NCBI GenBank assembly: GCA_029860345.1
Contig: JAOUBJ010000009.1
Coordinates: forward strand, 121,663-185,662
DNA: 64,000 nucleotides
Source: Candidatus Zixiibacteriota bacterium
Lineage (GTDB): Bacteria > Zixibacteria > MSB-5A5 > GN15 > FEB-12
Direction: 5' to 3'
Shown here piece by piece: positions 9,313 through 17,248 of the stretch. The notes under the pieces were generated by a model. It did not search any database, was not told where the DNA came from, and worked only from the letters and a program-made list of their open reading frames with translations. Both the position numbers and the translations under genes were made by a program. Numbering within the stretch: the stretch's first letter is position 1; each line of letters begins with the position of its first letter.

Positions 9313-9347
9313 ATCCGCTGTCCGTTACTCGGGCAGCGGATTTCTTT
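9313..9347 (+). terminator. Terminator after paralogue 3
   Basis: ATCCGCTGTCC (9313-9323) pairs with GGGCAGCGGAT (9331-9341), then TTCTTTT. Near-copy of the hairpin after paralogue 1. Confidence 0.7.
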
Positions 9348-9452
9348 TGACTGTCCAGCTATGAAGGGGGTCGATGGTGTGGTCCGGCTCACAATATCGC
9401 TTGCGTTCGCCATTCATCATGTCAATATTCGTTCAACTGAATGGAGGCATAC

Positions 9453-10013
9453 ATGCACTACTGGGGCATGGTTGTTCTGGCCTTTCTATCGGCCATAGTT
9501 GCGGCCGGGAGAATGAAACAGAAACAGTCCGGTCGTCTTCCTTCCATCGCACGGAAGTGGAAAGTGGTCAGTCTTTTGGTGATGCACGTTGGCGTGTTGC
9601 TGGTAATATGGATGACTGGCGAGATCATACAGATCAACCAGACGGCAAACTGGCCTACCCAAACGGGTCATATAATCGAGGCGGTCATCGGAGGCGGGCG
9701 AGCCTACCGTCCGGAAGTAAGATATCGATACACCGTCAACAACCAGGTGTATACAGGTGAATCGAGCCTGAACGCTCCCGGCTTTGGCGGTAAGCGCAAG
9801 AGATATGATGCGGCCAGCAGTTTGATCGAACAATTTCAGCCGGGCGACTCGGTCATTGTCTTTTATAATCCGGAACAACCATCGGAGTCCACCCTTTCGA
9901 CGGTGCCGACCTGGGATGTCTTTGTCAAGCTGGTGTGTGGAGTCTTCGTCTTTGTGATTGGACTCTATGTGACACTTCTTCCCAGGCGAACTAAAACCAC
10001 CGGTTCAATCTAA
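9453..10013 (+). CDS. DUF3592-like membrane protein
   Basis: A 186-residue protein with an N-terminal hydrophobic stretch (about 1-18), a second membrane segment (about 40-60, VVSLLVMHVGVLLVIWM), an extracytoplasmic beta-rich domain, and a C-terminal membrane segment (FVKLVCGVFVFVIGLYVTLL). The middle domain has the DUF3592 pattern: WPTQTGHI, then VRYRYTVNNQVYTGES, then GDSVIVFYNPEQPSES. Function of that family is unknown. The ATG at 9453 is preferred over the one at 9441 because GGAGG sits 5 bases before it. A weak promoter pair (TTGCGT 9401-9406, AATATT 9424-9429) lies just upstream. It converges on the - strand glycosyltransferase 26 bases beyond its stop. Confidence 0.7.
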   Translation: MHYWGMVVLAFLSAIVAAGRMKQKQSGRLPSIARKWKVVSLLVMHVGVLLVIWMTGEIIQINQTANWPTQTGHIIEAVIGGGRAYRPEVRYRYTVNNQVYTGESSLNAPGFGGKRKRYDAASSLIEQFQPGDSVIVFYNPEQPSESTLSTVPTWDVFVKLVCGVFVFVIGLYVTLLPRRTKTTGSI

Positions 10014-10039
10014 TACTTGGGCAAGTGTGGCGACGTGCC

Positions 10040-11902
10040 TTACGGTGTCGGTGCGTGGTCTTGCATTTGCTTCAGTGCCTCTCTGGCATCGACATTGCCG
10101 GGGTTTAGTTCAAGACTCTGTCGAAGCGACTGAACCGCCTCGTCGATGAGTCCCGCTTCGGCTAACGCGCCGCCTAATTTGAAATGCACCATATCGTTTA
10201 GGGGATGTCGCATCGCCGCATACTTGAGTGTGTTCACAGCTTCGAGAGGTTGACCGGTTTCGAGGTATCCGGTGGCCATATTCAGATAGTTGTCCAGGTA
10301 GGTCGGGTCGGCTTTGACACCTCGGTAGAAGTGCATATTTGCCTCACGAATCTTGTTGCGCCGGGTGCTGATCAAACCGAGGTTGTTGTGCGCCGCGGCC
10401 AGGGTGGAATCTGCTGCCAGCGCCTGCTTATACTTGAGTTCGGCGGCAGCCAAATTGTTCTCGGCGAGGTAAGCGTTGCCTATAACGTAGTGATCTTCGG
10501 CAGCGATACGGTTGACGTCAAGTCCGAGGGCGTCATGGTTTGATTCGATCAGCAAGAGCGCCAGCATGAAAAAGGCAAGAGCCAGATTCTTGCCTTGACG
10601 CTTTCTGATAAACTCGATGATTCGTGACACCCCGTAGACAGCGAATAGAATCATGAACGGCAACATCGGTTGTCTGAACCGGGCGCAGACAAAAAAGAGC
10701 AGCAAGGTCGCCAGATAGGCTGAGATTACGAGGTAGACCAACAGAAATCGCCGCCAATGGGCCAGGGACAGTACGAGTCCGACGGCAGCCAACGGCGCCA
10801 ATAGGCCGTAGGGGAAGTAGACTGACTTCGTGAAGAGCAGAGGTTGCATCACCGGAGAAAGCTGGCGAGCGAGGTAGATGTTTTGATTATTAGGTATCTC
10901 ATAGCCGTTTAGGAACAGGCGCAGTTTTCGCAACAACAAGCCTGCGAATGTCGAAGGATGGTTTTTGATCTCCTGCCAGGCGGCTGAGTACCAAAAATCG
11001 GACACTTCGGATCGTTTCAACGTGCGGCCTTCGGTTTGCTCGGCCATCACAATTGCCTCCTTGTAGCCGCCTTCCCAGGTGGGATCGATCCCCGGTATCG
11101 TCGCCGACCAGCCGGATGCTTGCTGGTTGTTGCCGATGAAGAAATTGAAACCACCCTGCCAGGCAATTAAGACCGGGTCATCGGCCACGATATAGTTGCG
11201 CACAGTCACCGGCAGTACGACCAGGAAGGCGCAGGCTCCGATCAGAAAAAAGCGCACCAGAGCCGGTTTCGTCCCCAGTTGTGGTTTGAGTATCCACCAT
11301 ATCCAAATCGCGAGCAGCGGACCGAGCAACAGAATGTTGGGTCGGGCCAGACCGGTCACGCCCAGAAAGATACCGGCCAGCACGAAGCCAAGCAGTTTCT
11401 GAGGTCGTTCATCGCACCTGTACAATTGCAGGACTAACAAACAGGTCAAGAGTGTCATCATTGAGGTGATCAGCAGTGCACTGTCGTAATAAATGAAAGT
11501 AGGCCAAAGCGCAGTCACGGCGGCAGCCCAGTAAGCAATCCGGCGGTTGAACAAGCGAAGACCGAATAGGTAGACGAACAAAGGCAAGAGCGAGCCGAGG
11601 ATGATTTGCAGCAACCGAACCGCATAGTGGGAGTCGTTAGTGATACCGAGAAGCAGAGCCAATACGTGCGGATAAAGTGGCGCTCGATAGAATGGCTCGT
11701 GCGGAAGGCCTTCGGGGGAATTGATTTGCTGCGCCAGGTGCAAGTGATACTTCTCATCCATAATCGGTTGCCGCGAAGTAGGGGAGGAGTAGATCTGCGA
11801 GAGGTAGACTACACGGACCGTGAGCGCGAGGGCAAAGATCAACAGCGGCGCCAACCAGGCGCGGTGGCGGGTCCAGAATGTGTTGACGGTATCGTCGATC
11901 AT
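10040..11902 (-). CDS. Membrane glycosyltransferase (PMT/GT39-like) with C-terminal TPR repeats
   Basis: About 620 residues. After a short N-terminal tail comes a multi-spanning region (to about 450) of the ArnT/PMT type: first membrane helix LAPLLIFALALTVRVVYL, then a long first extracytoplasmic loop with the acidic pair in MDEKYHLHLAQQI and the PFYRAPLYPHVLALL motif. Such enzymes move a sugar from a polyprenyl-phosphate donor on the outer face of the inner membrane. The last 150 residues are at least three TPR units (AYLAENNLAAAELKYKQALA; NNLGLISTRRNKIREANMHF; MATGYLETGQPLEAVNTLKY). Start chosen at the methionine at 11902 (MIDDTVNTFW); the frame extends to 11956 without a convincing ribosome site. 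Acceptor and sugar cannot be read from sequence. It stands alone on the - strand. Confidence 0.75.
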   Translation of the reverse strand: MIDDTVNTFWTRHRAWLAPLLIFALALTVRVVYLSQIYSSPTSRQPIMDEKYHLHLAQQINSPEGLPHEPFYRAPLYPHVLALLLGITNDSHYAVRLLQIILGSLLPLFVYLFGLRLFNRRIAYWAAAVTALWPTFIYYDSALLITSMMTLLTCLLVLQLYRCDERPQKLLGFVLAGIFLGVTGLARPNILLLGPLLAIWIWWILKPQLGTKPALVRFFLIGACAFLVVLPVTVRNYIVADDPVLIAWQGGFNFFIGNNQQASGWSATIPGIDPTWEGGYKEAIVMAEQTEGRTLKRSEVSDFWYSAAWQEIKNHPSTFAGLLLRKLRLFLNGYEIPNNQNIYLARQLSPVMQPLLFTKSVYFPYGLLAPLAAVGLVLSLAHWRRFLLVYLVISAYLATLLLFFVCARFRQPMLPFMILFAVYGVSRIIEFIRKRQGKNLALAFFMLALLLIESNHDALGLDVNRIAAEDHYVIGNAYLAENNLAAAELKYKQALAADSTLAAAHNNLGLISTRRNKIREANMHFYRGVKADPTYLDNYLNMATGYLETGQPLEAVNTLKYAAMRHPLNDMVHFKLGGALAEAGLIDEAVQSLRQSLELNPGNVDAREALKQMQDHAPTP

Positions 11903-11972
11903 GCGTTTATGATAGCGAATTGTCTTTAGTTGGCAACCCATAAAGTGGCAAGCCACGTTTTTCGCGCTTCGC

Positions 11973-12309
11973 GGCGATAAATCACTTCATGGTGCTTCGC
12001 GCCTTTGTAACCTCACCTTGAGCTACCCACCAACCTCACCCTGAGCGGAGTCGAAGGGTGAACTTCTGGGTGGCACCCTCGAAGCTGCTTTGGGCATGAT
12101 TCTTCTCTGGTTTCAATCCCGCCCCAAACAAGGTTTGAGGCGGTCACCCGAAATCGAAGACTGGATTCCGGGTCAAAGCCCGGAATGACGGAGCCCGGGC
12201 TGTTGCGGTTCTCCGATCAATTGCGCCGATGCTTCGACCGCGCTCATGCTTCGACTCCGCTCAGCATGAGGTTATAGACGCGCGCAGCGCGAGAAGGCGA
12301 TTTATCGCC
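11973..12309. repeat. Nested inverted-repeat element (MITE-like)
   Basis: Outer arms GGCGATAAATC (11973-11983) and GATTTATCGCC (12299-12309) are perfect inverted copies of 11 bases. Inner arms 12033-12057 and 12248-12272 are inverted copies of 25 bases with three mismatches, around the core TTCGACTCCGCTCAG. A near-copy of one inner arm occurs at 25922-25943. There is no open frame inside and no obvious target duplication. Confidence 0.5.
12163..12189. repeat. Dispersed hairpin repeat, copy 1
   Basis: ATTCCGGG (12165-12172) and CCCGGAAT (12179-12186) form an 8-bp stem around TCAAAG. The same 27 bases recur without change at 57301-57327. Confidence 0.65.
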
Positions 12310-12315
12310 TTTTTC

Positions 12316-12344
12316 TTGACAGAATGGGCTGGCCCGACTATCAT
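12316..12344 (+). promoter_or_regulatory. Promoter of tRNA-Thr
   Basis: TTGACA (12316-12321), exactly 17 bases, TATCAT (12339-12344). Start would fall near 12351, about 19 bases before the mature tRNA. Confidence 0.75.
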
Positions 12345-12369
12345 GGCAGCCGACATATTCGATGTATAA

Positions 12370-12442
<73 letters not shown>

Positions 12443-12926
12443 CTTTTTTGTGGGTGCCGTCATGCGATTTGCCAGACTGTCCTTGTGCCGTCATGCGATC
12501 CAGCGTGACGGCTCTTGGTAGGTCAGAAGCCCGCGCGCTCCTGACAAAACGTGGCGCGAGTAAGTGACTTATCATCCCCAAACCGGGTTTGATGGTGCCA
12601 CCCGGATGCGAGAGACCCCACGTGGCACGGGGTATCGGGCGGGTCGCTCAACGCCACCCCCGAATAAAACCTCGTTCAACATACCCCATTGTCCAAGTTG
12701 AATAAACCTCCCCTGTCAGCGTATACAAAAGGCTGCGATAGCAATGGCCGGACAACTGTTCGAGGCCATGAATTCGGAAATCGTGGAAGTCGCTTGCCTT
12801 GAGCCGGCCGGAAGCATAGCTTAGTGCATAAGCCAAACTATAATCAAGTCGGACGCAAATCATGGAAGAAATCAGTGTTCATAAAACGCTCCGAAGAAAT
12901 CGTCCTTTGAATGGAGGAATTGCACT
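12443..12926. other. Intergenic region between tRNA-Thr and SPFH genes
   Basis: No convincing gene. It contains a 15-base direct repeat (GTGCCGTCATGCGAT near 12456 and 12486), a hairpin of the GTCAG/CTGAC family at 12522-12545, and a perfect TATAAT at 12839-12844 without a good -35, which may serve the SPFH genes. A 71-codon frame on the - strand (12648-12863) has no recognisable features. Confidence 0.55.
12522..12545. repeat. GTCAG...CTGAC intergenic hairpin, variant copy
   Basis: GTCAGAAGC (12522-12530) and GCTCCTGAC (12537-12545) form a stem with one mismatch, flanked by GTAG as in the copies at 25846 and 57208. The inner pairs differ from those copies (AGC/GCT instead of ACC/GGT) yet still pair. 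Confidence 0.5.
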
Positions 12927-14180
12927 ATGCAGGAAGTAAACATCCCCAACCTGAGCAATCTACCAATTGCCAGGATCATCCGATTCGTCGCTATCGGCGC
13001 AGGCGTGATTCTCGCGATCTGGATTGTTTACACCTTGTTTGGAAAGAACGATGCCGGGTACTACCAGGTCAGGCAGGATATCATTACCGGTGAGCTATCG
13101 GTAAAACGCGACTTCGGTATTTACTACAACGGCCTCAAGAAAGTAACCACCTACCAGATCGAATCGAGCTACACGTTCAGCAATGATCGATCTGATGAAA
13201 ACGTGATCGGTGAAGCGATCGAGGTTCGGTTCAATGACGGCGGTATCGGACGCATCTCCGGCGACTTCCGGTTTCGACTGCCGGCCAATGACGAGGATAT
13301 GCTCAGACTGCATCAGGAATTTGGAACCGGACGCGAGTTGATGAACGAGTTGTACATCCAGGGGGTGAAGCAGTCGGTGTACAATACATCATTACTGATG
13401 TCTTCTGAGGAATCCTACACGAACAAGTCGCTCTTCCCACAGTGGACGTTAGACCAATTGCAGGCGGGAGTATACAAAACAGAAGAGTACTTAGTCGACA
13501 TGGTCGACGAAATCACCAAGGAAATCGAGACGCGCAAGGCGGTGCGGATACATCGTGATGAACACGGGAATCCTATTCGCAACGAGCCGGTTCTGAACCA
13601 TTATGGGATCACGATCTCGCAGGCGACCATCCGCGAACCCGAATACGACAAGAACATCCTCGGCCTGATTCGCGAAAAACGCAGCTTTGAGGTGGCTATC
13701 ACCATTGCCGAAGCTGACGCTGAGAAGGCCTCGCAGGAGAAGCTGACAGTCATTCAGGATGGTAAGAAACGGGTGACGGAGGCTGAATACAGTGCCCGTA
13801 AAGTCATGCAAAAGGCAATCGAGGAGGCGCGTAAGGACAAGACGGTAGCCCTGACCGTTGCCACTAAGGGACTGATCGTGGCCGAGCAAGATTTCCTGGC
13901 TGAGAAGAGCAAAGCCGACGGCCTCATCGCGCAGGCAAGGGGTGAAGCTGACAAACGCAAGAAGATCAAGGAAGCAGATAACGCCCTGGTGATGCGCACG
14001 GAAGCCTTCGAGGTGGTGATGGGATACTATAAGAACGCTTTCACCAAGATATCCTGGTCGCCCCGAATCGCAACTTCGGGTGCAGCCTACGGCGAGAACG
14101 GTCTGCCGTCGGCGCTGGAGTCTTATCTGAAGATTGCAGAAGTAGTTCGCAAAGATCTCAATCTTGATTTGACGTTCTAA
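12927..14180 (+). CDS. SPFH/band-7 domain membrane protein 1
   Basis: 417 residues. A short cytoplasmic tail and one membrane segment (about 18-38, IIRFVAIGAGVILAIWIVYTLF) precede a band-7/SPFH domain (about 45-250; VRFNDGGIGRISGDFRFRLP), then an alanine/glutamate/lysine-rich coiled coil (about 260-350, EADAEKASQEKLTVIQDGKK) and a C-terminal tail. This is the layout of prohibitin/HflK/C-type scaffolds, which form oligomeric membrane rings. Start ATG at 12927 has GGAGG 9 bases upstream. The next gene, 31 bases downstream, is a paralogue with the shared motif SSEESYTNKS / TSEESYTTHKS, so the two probably form a hetero-oligomer, as HflK and HflC do. It is not clearly HflK or HflC, and no FtsH gene is nearby. 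Confidence 0.78.
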   Translation: MQEVNIPNLSNLPIARIIRFVAIGAGVILAIWIVYTLFGKNDAGYYQVRQDIITGELSVKRDFGIYYNGLKKVTTYQIESSYTFSNDRSDENVIGEAIEVRFNDGGIGRISGDFRFRLPANDEDMLRLHQEFGTGRELMNELYIQGVKQSVYNTSLLMSSEESYTNKSLFPQWTLDQLQAGVYKTEEYLVDMVDEITKEIETRKAVRIHRDEHGNPIRNEPVLNHYGITISQATIREPEYDKNILGLIREKRSFEVAITIAEADAEKASQEKLTVIQDGKKRVTEAEYSARKVMQKAIEEARKDKTVALTVATKGLIVAEQDFLAEKSKADGLIAQARGEADKRKKIKEADNALVMRTEAFEVVMGYYKNAFTKISWSPRIATSGAAYGENGLPSALESYLKIAEVVRKDLNLDLTF

Positions 14181-14211
14181 TCGTTGTCAGAAAGCAAAAA
14201 GGAATTAGATC

Positions 14212-15510
14212 ATGACTGATATAAACCAAGAAAACGCTGACAGCTTCGAACCTACTGAGATACCGGTGCAGAAAAAGTCGACGATGTTCAAGATTGCAGC
14301 GATTGGCGGTGCTGTGCTGCTCGTTTTGATCCTCATACTCGGGGACAAGCTGGTCGAAAATAACGATGCTCCGTTCATCAAAATCAAACAGGCGCTCGAT
14401 GGTACCCTTACCGTTCGCACCGAGCCGGGTATCTTTTGGCAGGGTTTCGGTGACATCACCAAGTATAGCAAATCGGAGATTATTTGGTTTTCAAGAGAAC
14501 TGCACGAAGGTCTGACCCGTGATCAGTCTATCCAGGTGCGCTATCGAGATGGTGGAAATGCGTACATCAGCGGCAGTATCAGATACGTGCTTCCATACGA
14601 CCAATCCAATGCGCAGGACTTAATGGTCGGACTGCACAAGGCGTATCGAAATCAGGATAACTTTGTAGACCGTGCGATCCAGCGTCTGCTGTTTGAGACT
14701 ATCCAGCAGAGCGCCGGGTTTTTCACATCTGAGGAATCGTACACGACTCACAAATCCACCTATGCCAACTATGTTCGTGATCAGATTATGAACGGCGTGT
14801 ACGAAGTAGCACAGGTGACCGATACGACCATTCGCCCCGGAGGTGAATTAAAGATTCTCCCGAGGAATATCATTCGCCGCGATGAAAACGGCGAGATGAT
14901 GCGCAAAGCCAATCCTCTGGCCAAGTACGGTGTGTCGATCACAAATGTTACAATCTACGACCCCATCTACGAGGAAGATATCCAGAGCCAGATCGCGCAG
15001 CGACTCAACTCCAAAATGCAGGTGATCGTGGCCAGATCCGAGGCCAGCCTGAGGACCCAGGAGCAGATCACCATGAAAGCTCAGGGTGAGCGTGATGTTG
15101 AAATCGAACGGTACACCCAGCTTGTGATCAACATGCGAGAGGAACTTGAAGCCGAGCAAGACAAGTCGGTTCAGACCATCTTGTCGCAGATGCGCGCCGA
15201 AGCAGCCGAGGTGAACAAGCGGGCCCAGGAGTGGAATGGCAAGGCGGAAAAAGAACGCGGGCGCGGGATGGCAACTTCCAAACGTCTGCTGCAAGCGGCC
15301 GATAAGAACCTCGATATAAAAATGCAAGCAGTGATGGTGAAGCACAAAGCTATCGCCGATGCCCTGGCGGCCGGTAAGAATATTCTGCCGGAGATAATTT
15401 TCAGCGAAGGCTCCGGAGGTGGCAACACTCTCATCGAGGCGATGGGTATCAACGCCCTGCAAGAGATGTCCGACCGGCAGAAGACTAAAGCGTCCGGCGG
15501 GGGGAAGTAG
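14212..15510 (+). CDS. SPFH/band-7 domain membrane protein 2
   Basis: 432 residues, paralogous to the gene 31 bases upstream. Order: acidic N-terminal tail (about 1-22), membrane segment (about 25-45, MFKIAAIGGAVLLVLILILG), SPFH domain (IQVRYRDGGNAYISGSIRYV near 105-125; TSEESYTTHKSTYANYVRDQ near 165), a coiled coil (about 260-380) rich in Glu, Arg and Ala, and a glycine-rich tail ending GGGK. Start ATG 14212 follows AAAAGGAATTAGATC. Inferred to assemble with the upstream protein on the inner membrane; what it scaffolds is unknown. A hairpin lies just after the stop. Confidence 0.78.
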   Translation: MTDINQENADSFEPTEIPVQKKSTMFKIAAIGGAVLLVLILILGDKLVENNDAPFIKIKQALDGTLTVRTEPGIFWQGFGDITKYSKSEIIWFSRELHEGLTRDQSIQVRYRDGGNAYISGSIRYVLPYDQSNAQDLMVGLHKAYRNQDNFVDRAIQRLLFETIQQSAGFFTSEESYTTHKSTYANYVRDQIMNGVYEVAQVTDTTIRPGGELKILPRNIIRRDENGEMMRKANPLAKYGVSITNVTIYDPIYEEDIQSQIAQRLNSKMQVIVARSEASLRTQEQITMKAQGERDVEIERYTQLVINMREELEAEQDKSVQTILSQMRAEAAEVNKRAQEWNGKAEKERGRGMATSKRLLQAADKNLDIKMQAVMVKHKAIADALAAGKNILPEIIFSEGSGGGNTLIEAMGINALQEMSDRQKTKASGGGK

Positions 15511-15523
15511 TATCGAATAGCTT

Positions 15524-15564
15524 GACCGCCTGGTTCGGCGCCAGGTGGTCAGTGGTTACTTTTT
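15524..15564 (+). terminator. Probable terminator of the SPFH operon
   Basis: GACCGCCTGG (15524-15533) pairs with CCAGGTGGTC (15541-15550). The T-run (15560-15564) lies 10 bases past the stem, so efficiency is uncertain. Confidence 0.45.
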
Positions 15565-15665
15565 AGATGGCTGTGGTAATCAGGACTATCGGGGTGTTCA
15601 TAACTCGATTTGTTTTGCAGGATTTCAGCCACGCACCTTTTTTCATGAAATCTTGTCGGTTTTAA

Positions 15666-15694
15666 TTGAATTGTGACGCGCCGTTGGGTATAAT
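15666..15694 (+). promoter_or_regulatory. Strong promoter for aminotransferase gene
   Basis: TTGAAT (15666-15671), 17 bases, perfect TATAAT (15689-15694). Start near 15701 leaves a structured leader of about 98 bases. Confidence 0.75.
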
Positions 15695-15722
15695 CCAGCG
15701 TAAGAAAGATAGAGAATCTAAA

Positions 15723-15781
15723 GGCTGGAATGATGAAACAGAACATCATCCAGCGTTATAACCCCGCGGAAGCGGGGCGTT
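15723..15781 (+). promoter_or_regulatory. Structured 5' leader with two hairpins
   Basis: First stem: GCTGGAATGATG with CATCATCCAGC (11 bp with one bulged A) around AAACAGAA, at about 15724-15753. Second stem: CCCCGC-GGAA-GCGGGG at 15762-15777 with a GNRA-type tetraloop. The aminotransferase ribosome site (AGGGAAAGGG) begins right after. No known riboswitch consensus is recognised; the second hairpin is not followed by a T-run. Confidence 0.45.
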
Positions 15782-15798
15782 AGGGAAAGGGAACCCCA

Positions 15799-17007
15799 AT
15801 GGTGGTTGCACAAAAAAATAATGTCAATACCGATCGCTGGCCGATATCGCCACAGATCAAGGGTCTAAAGTCATCGATTCTGAGAGAGATCCTCAAGACC
15901 TCTTCGCAGCCGGGCGTAATCTCCTTCGCGGGTGGTCTGCCTGCGCCGGAACTGTTTCCGCTTGACGATATCAAGCTGGCCATGGACCAGGCCATGACCA
16001 AATATGGCGGCGATACCACCCAGTACTCGTTGACGCTGGGTATCCCCATGTTGCGCGAATTGCTGGCACAACGGGCCAGCGCGCGTCACACCGAGACTGC
16101 GGTTGAGAACATAATCGTCACAGCGGGGGGACAGCAGGCCTTGGAGTTGGTCGGACGCACTTTTGTCACGCCGGGTCAGTACGTGCTCTGTGAGTATCCG
16201 ACATACGTCGGCGCCCTTCAGGTGTTCAACGCCTACCAGGCCAAGTATGCGCCGGTGGCCATGGACCACGACGGTATGATTATCGATGAGGTCGAAGAGA
16301 AGATTAAGAAATATCGTCCCACCGTCATTTACACAGTATCCAATTTCCAAAACCCGACCGGTATCACGTTGTCGCTCGAACGGCGCCACGCCTTGATCGA
16401 ATTGGCGACGCGCTATGAGATTCCGATTGTCGACGACAATCCGTATGGCGACATCCGATTTGCCGGTGACCCCATTCCGACTCTTAAGTCCATAGGTGGT
16501 GACGCTGTGATTGCCGTGCGCACTTTCTCCAAAACAATGGCGCCGGGCTTCCGGGTAGGCTGGCTCAATGGACCTAAGGATATTATACCGTACTTCGAAA
16601 GAGCCAAACAGGCGATTGATCTGCACACCAACACGCTCAACCAGTATATCATTCACGAGTATGTGGCTGCCGGTAAACTGGAGCCACACATCGAACTGAT
16701 CAAGTCTGATTACGTTGTCAAGCGCGACCTCATGATGCGTTCGCTGAACGAGTTCTTCCCCGAAGGTTGCACCTGGACTAACCCTGAAGGCGGCTTGTTC
16801 CTGTGGGTCGAGTTACCCCGGCACCTGTCGGCCAAGAGCCTCCTGCCGCAAGCTATCGAGAGAAAAGTGGCCTATGTGTATGGCGAACCGTTCTTCCCGG
16901 ACGGCAGCGGCGACCACACTTTGCGCCTGAATTTCTCCAACGCCAGCCACGAAAACATTGTTGAGGGTATAAAAAGGCTGGGACAGCTGTTCACCGAGAA
17001 CTTGTAG
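15799..17007 (+). CDS. PLP-dependent aminotransferase, 2-aminoadipate/LysN-like
   Basis: 402 residues, class I/II aminotransferase fold. The N-terminus SFAGGLPAPELFPLDDIKLA, the QYSLTLGIPMLREL segment and VSNFQNPTGITLSLERRHAL are typical of the 2-aminoadipate aminotransferase / MocR-type group. The PLP lysine lies in RTFSKTMAPGFRVGWL (about residue 247), with VDDNPYGDIRF supplying the cofactor aspartate and tyrosine. Members of this group transfer amino groups from a broad range of donors, including aromatic, branched and aminoadipate substrates, so the substrate cannot be fixed. It has its own strong promoter and structured leader and is followed by three hairpins before the dapF-trp operon, so it is probably a separate unit. 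A role in aromatic amino acid transamination would suit the neighbours but is inference. Confidence 0.8.
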   Translation: MVVAQKNNVNTDRWPISPQIKGLKSSILREILKTSSQPGVISFAGGLPAPELFPLDDIKLAMDQAMTKYGGDTTQYSLTLGIPMLRELLAQRASARHTETAVENIIVTAGGQQALELVGRTFVTPGQYVLCEYPTYVGALQVFNAYQAKYAPVAMDHDGMIIDEVEEKIKKYRPTVIYTVSNFQNPTGITLSLERRHALIELATRYEIPIVDDNPYGDIRFAGDPIPTLKSIGGDAVIAVRTFSKTMAPGFRVGWLNGPKDIIPYFERAKQAIDLHTNTLNQYIIHEYVAAGKLEPHIELIKSDYVVKRDLMMRSLNEFFPEGCTWTNPEGGLFLWVELPRHLSAKSLLPQAIERKVAYVYGEPFFPDGSGDHTLRLNFSNASHENIVEGIKRLGQLFTENL

Positions 17008-17085
17008 CTGGGAGTTGTAAGCTCCCAGTAGGTGTCAGGACCCTTGCGGTCCTGACAATTGCGTCAGGTCCGTAAAGGACCTGAC
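17008..17085. repeat. Three consecutive hairpins, including a GTCAGGACC family copy
   Basis: CTGGGAG/CTCCCAG (17008-17028), GTCAGGACC/GGTCCTGAC (17034-17056) and GTCAGGTCC/GGACCTGAC (17063-17085) follow directly after the aminotransferase stop. The second is the family hairpin also seen at 25846 and 57208; the third has its last two core pairs inverted. They may terminate transcription without T-runs or protect the 3' end. Confidence 0.6.
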
Positions 17086-17248
17086 CCACAAGAATCGTTT
17101 GTCGATTTCCATCATCGCGTAGGGGGCGGCCCTGTGTCGCTCCACTGCAAGTCACCCTTTGTCCGCGCTCAGGGCGACACCGTTCCGTTTATAGCCTGCA
17201 TGCCACTTTTTCCTTTGATCCGCACGTAACCGGCCTTATTTATGGTGC

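Larger units (their letters stand above)
11903..12369. other. Repeat-rich intergenic region before tRNA-Thr
   Basis: No coding sequence is evident. The gap holds a nested inverted-repeat element (11973-12309), a hairpin repeat shared with 57301-57327, and the tRNA promoter (12316-12344). Confidence 0.6.

Noticed and set aside
12067..12081. T-box-like core (GGGTGGCACC)
   Set aside because: Ten bases resemble the T-box antiterminator sequence, but the flanks do not match and no aminoacyl-tRNA synthetase or amino acid gene follows; the stretch lies within a repeat element upstream of a tRNA.
12648..12863. 71-codon frame on the - strand in the gap before the SPFH genes
   Set aside because: No ribosome site, no hydrophobic or domain pattern, and the same gap contains repeats. 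A TATAAT on the opposite strand overlaps it.
17086..17248. Attenuator or T-box upstream of the dapF-trp operon
   Set aside because: I looked for a leader peptide with tandem Trp codons and for a T-box core and found neither. The region has only short inverted stretches such as CGCTCAGGGCGACAC near 17168.
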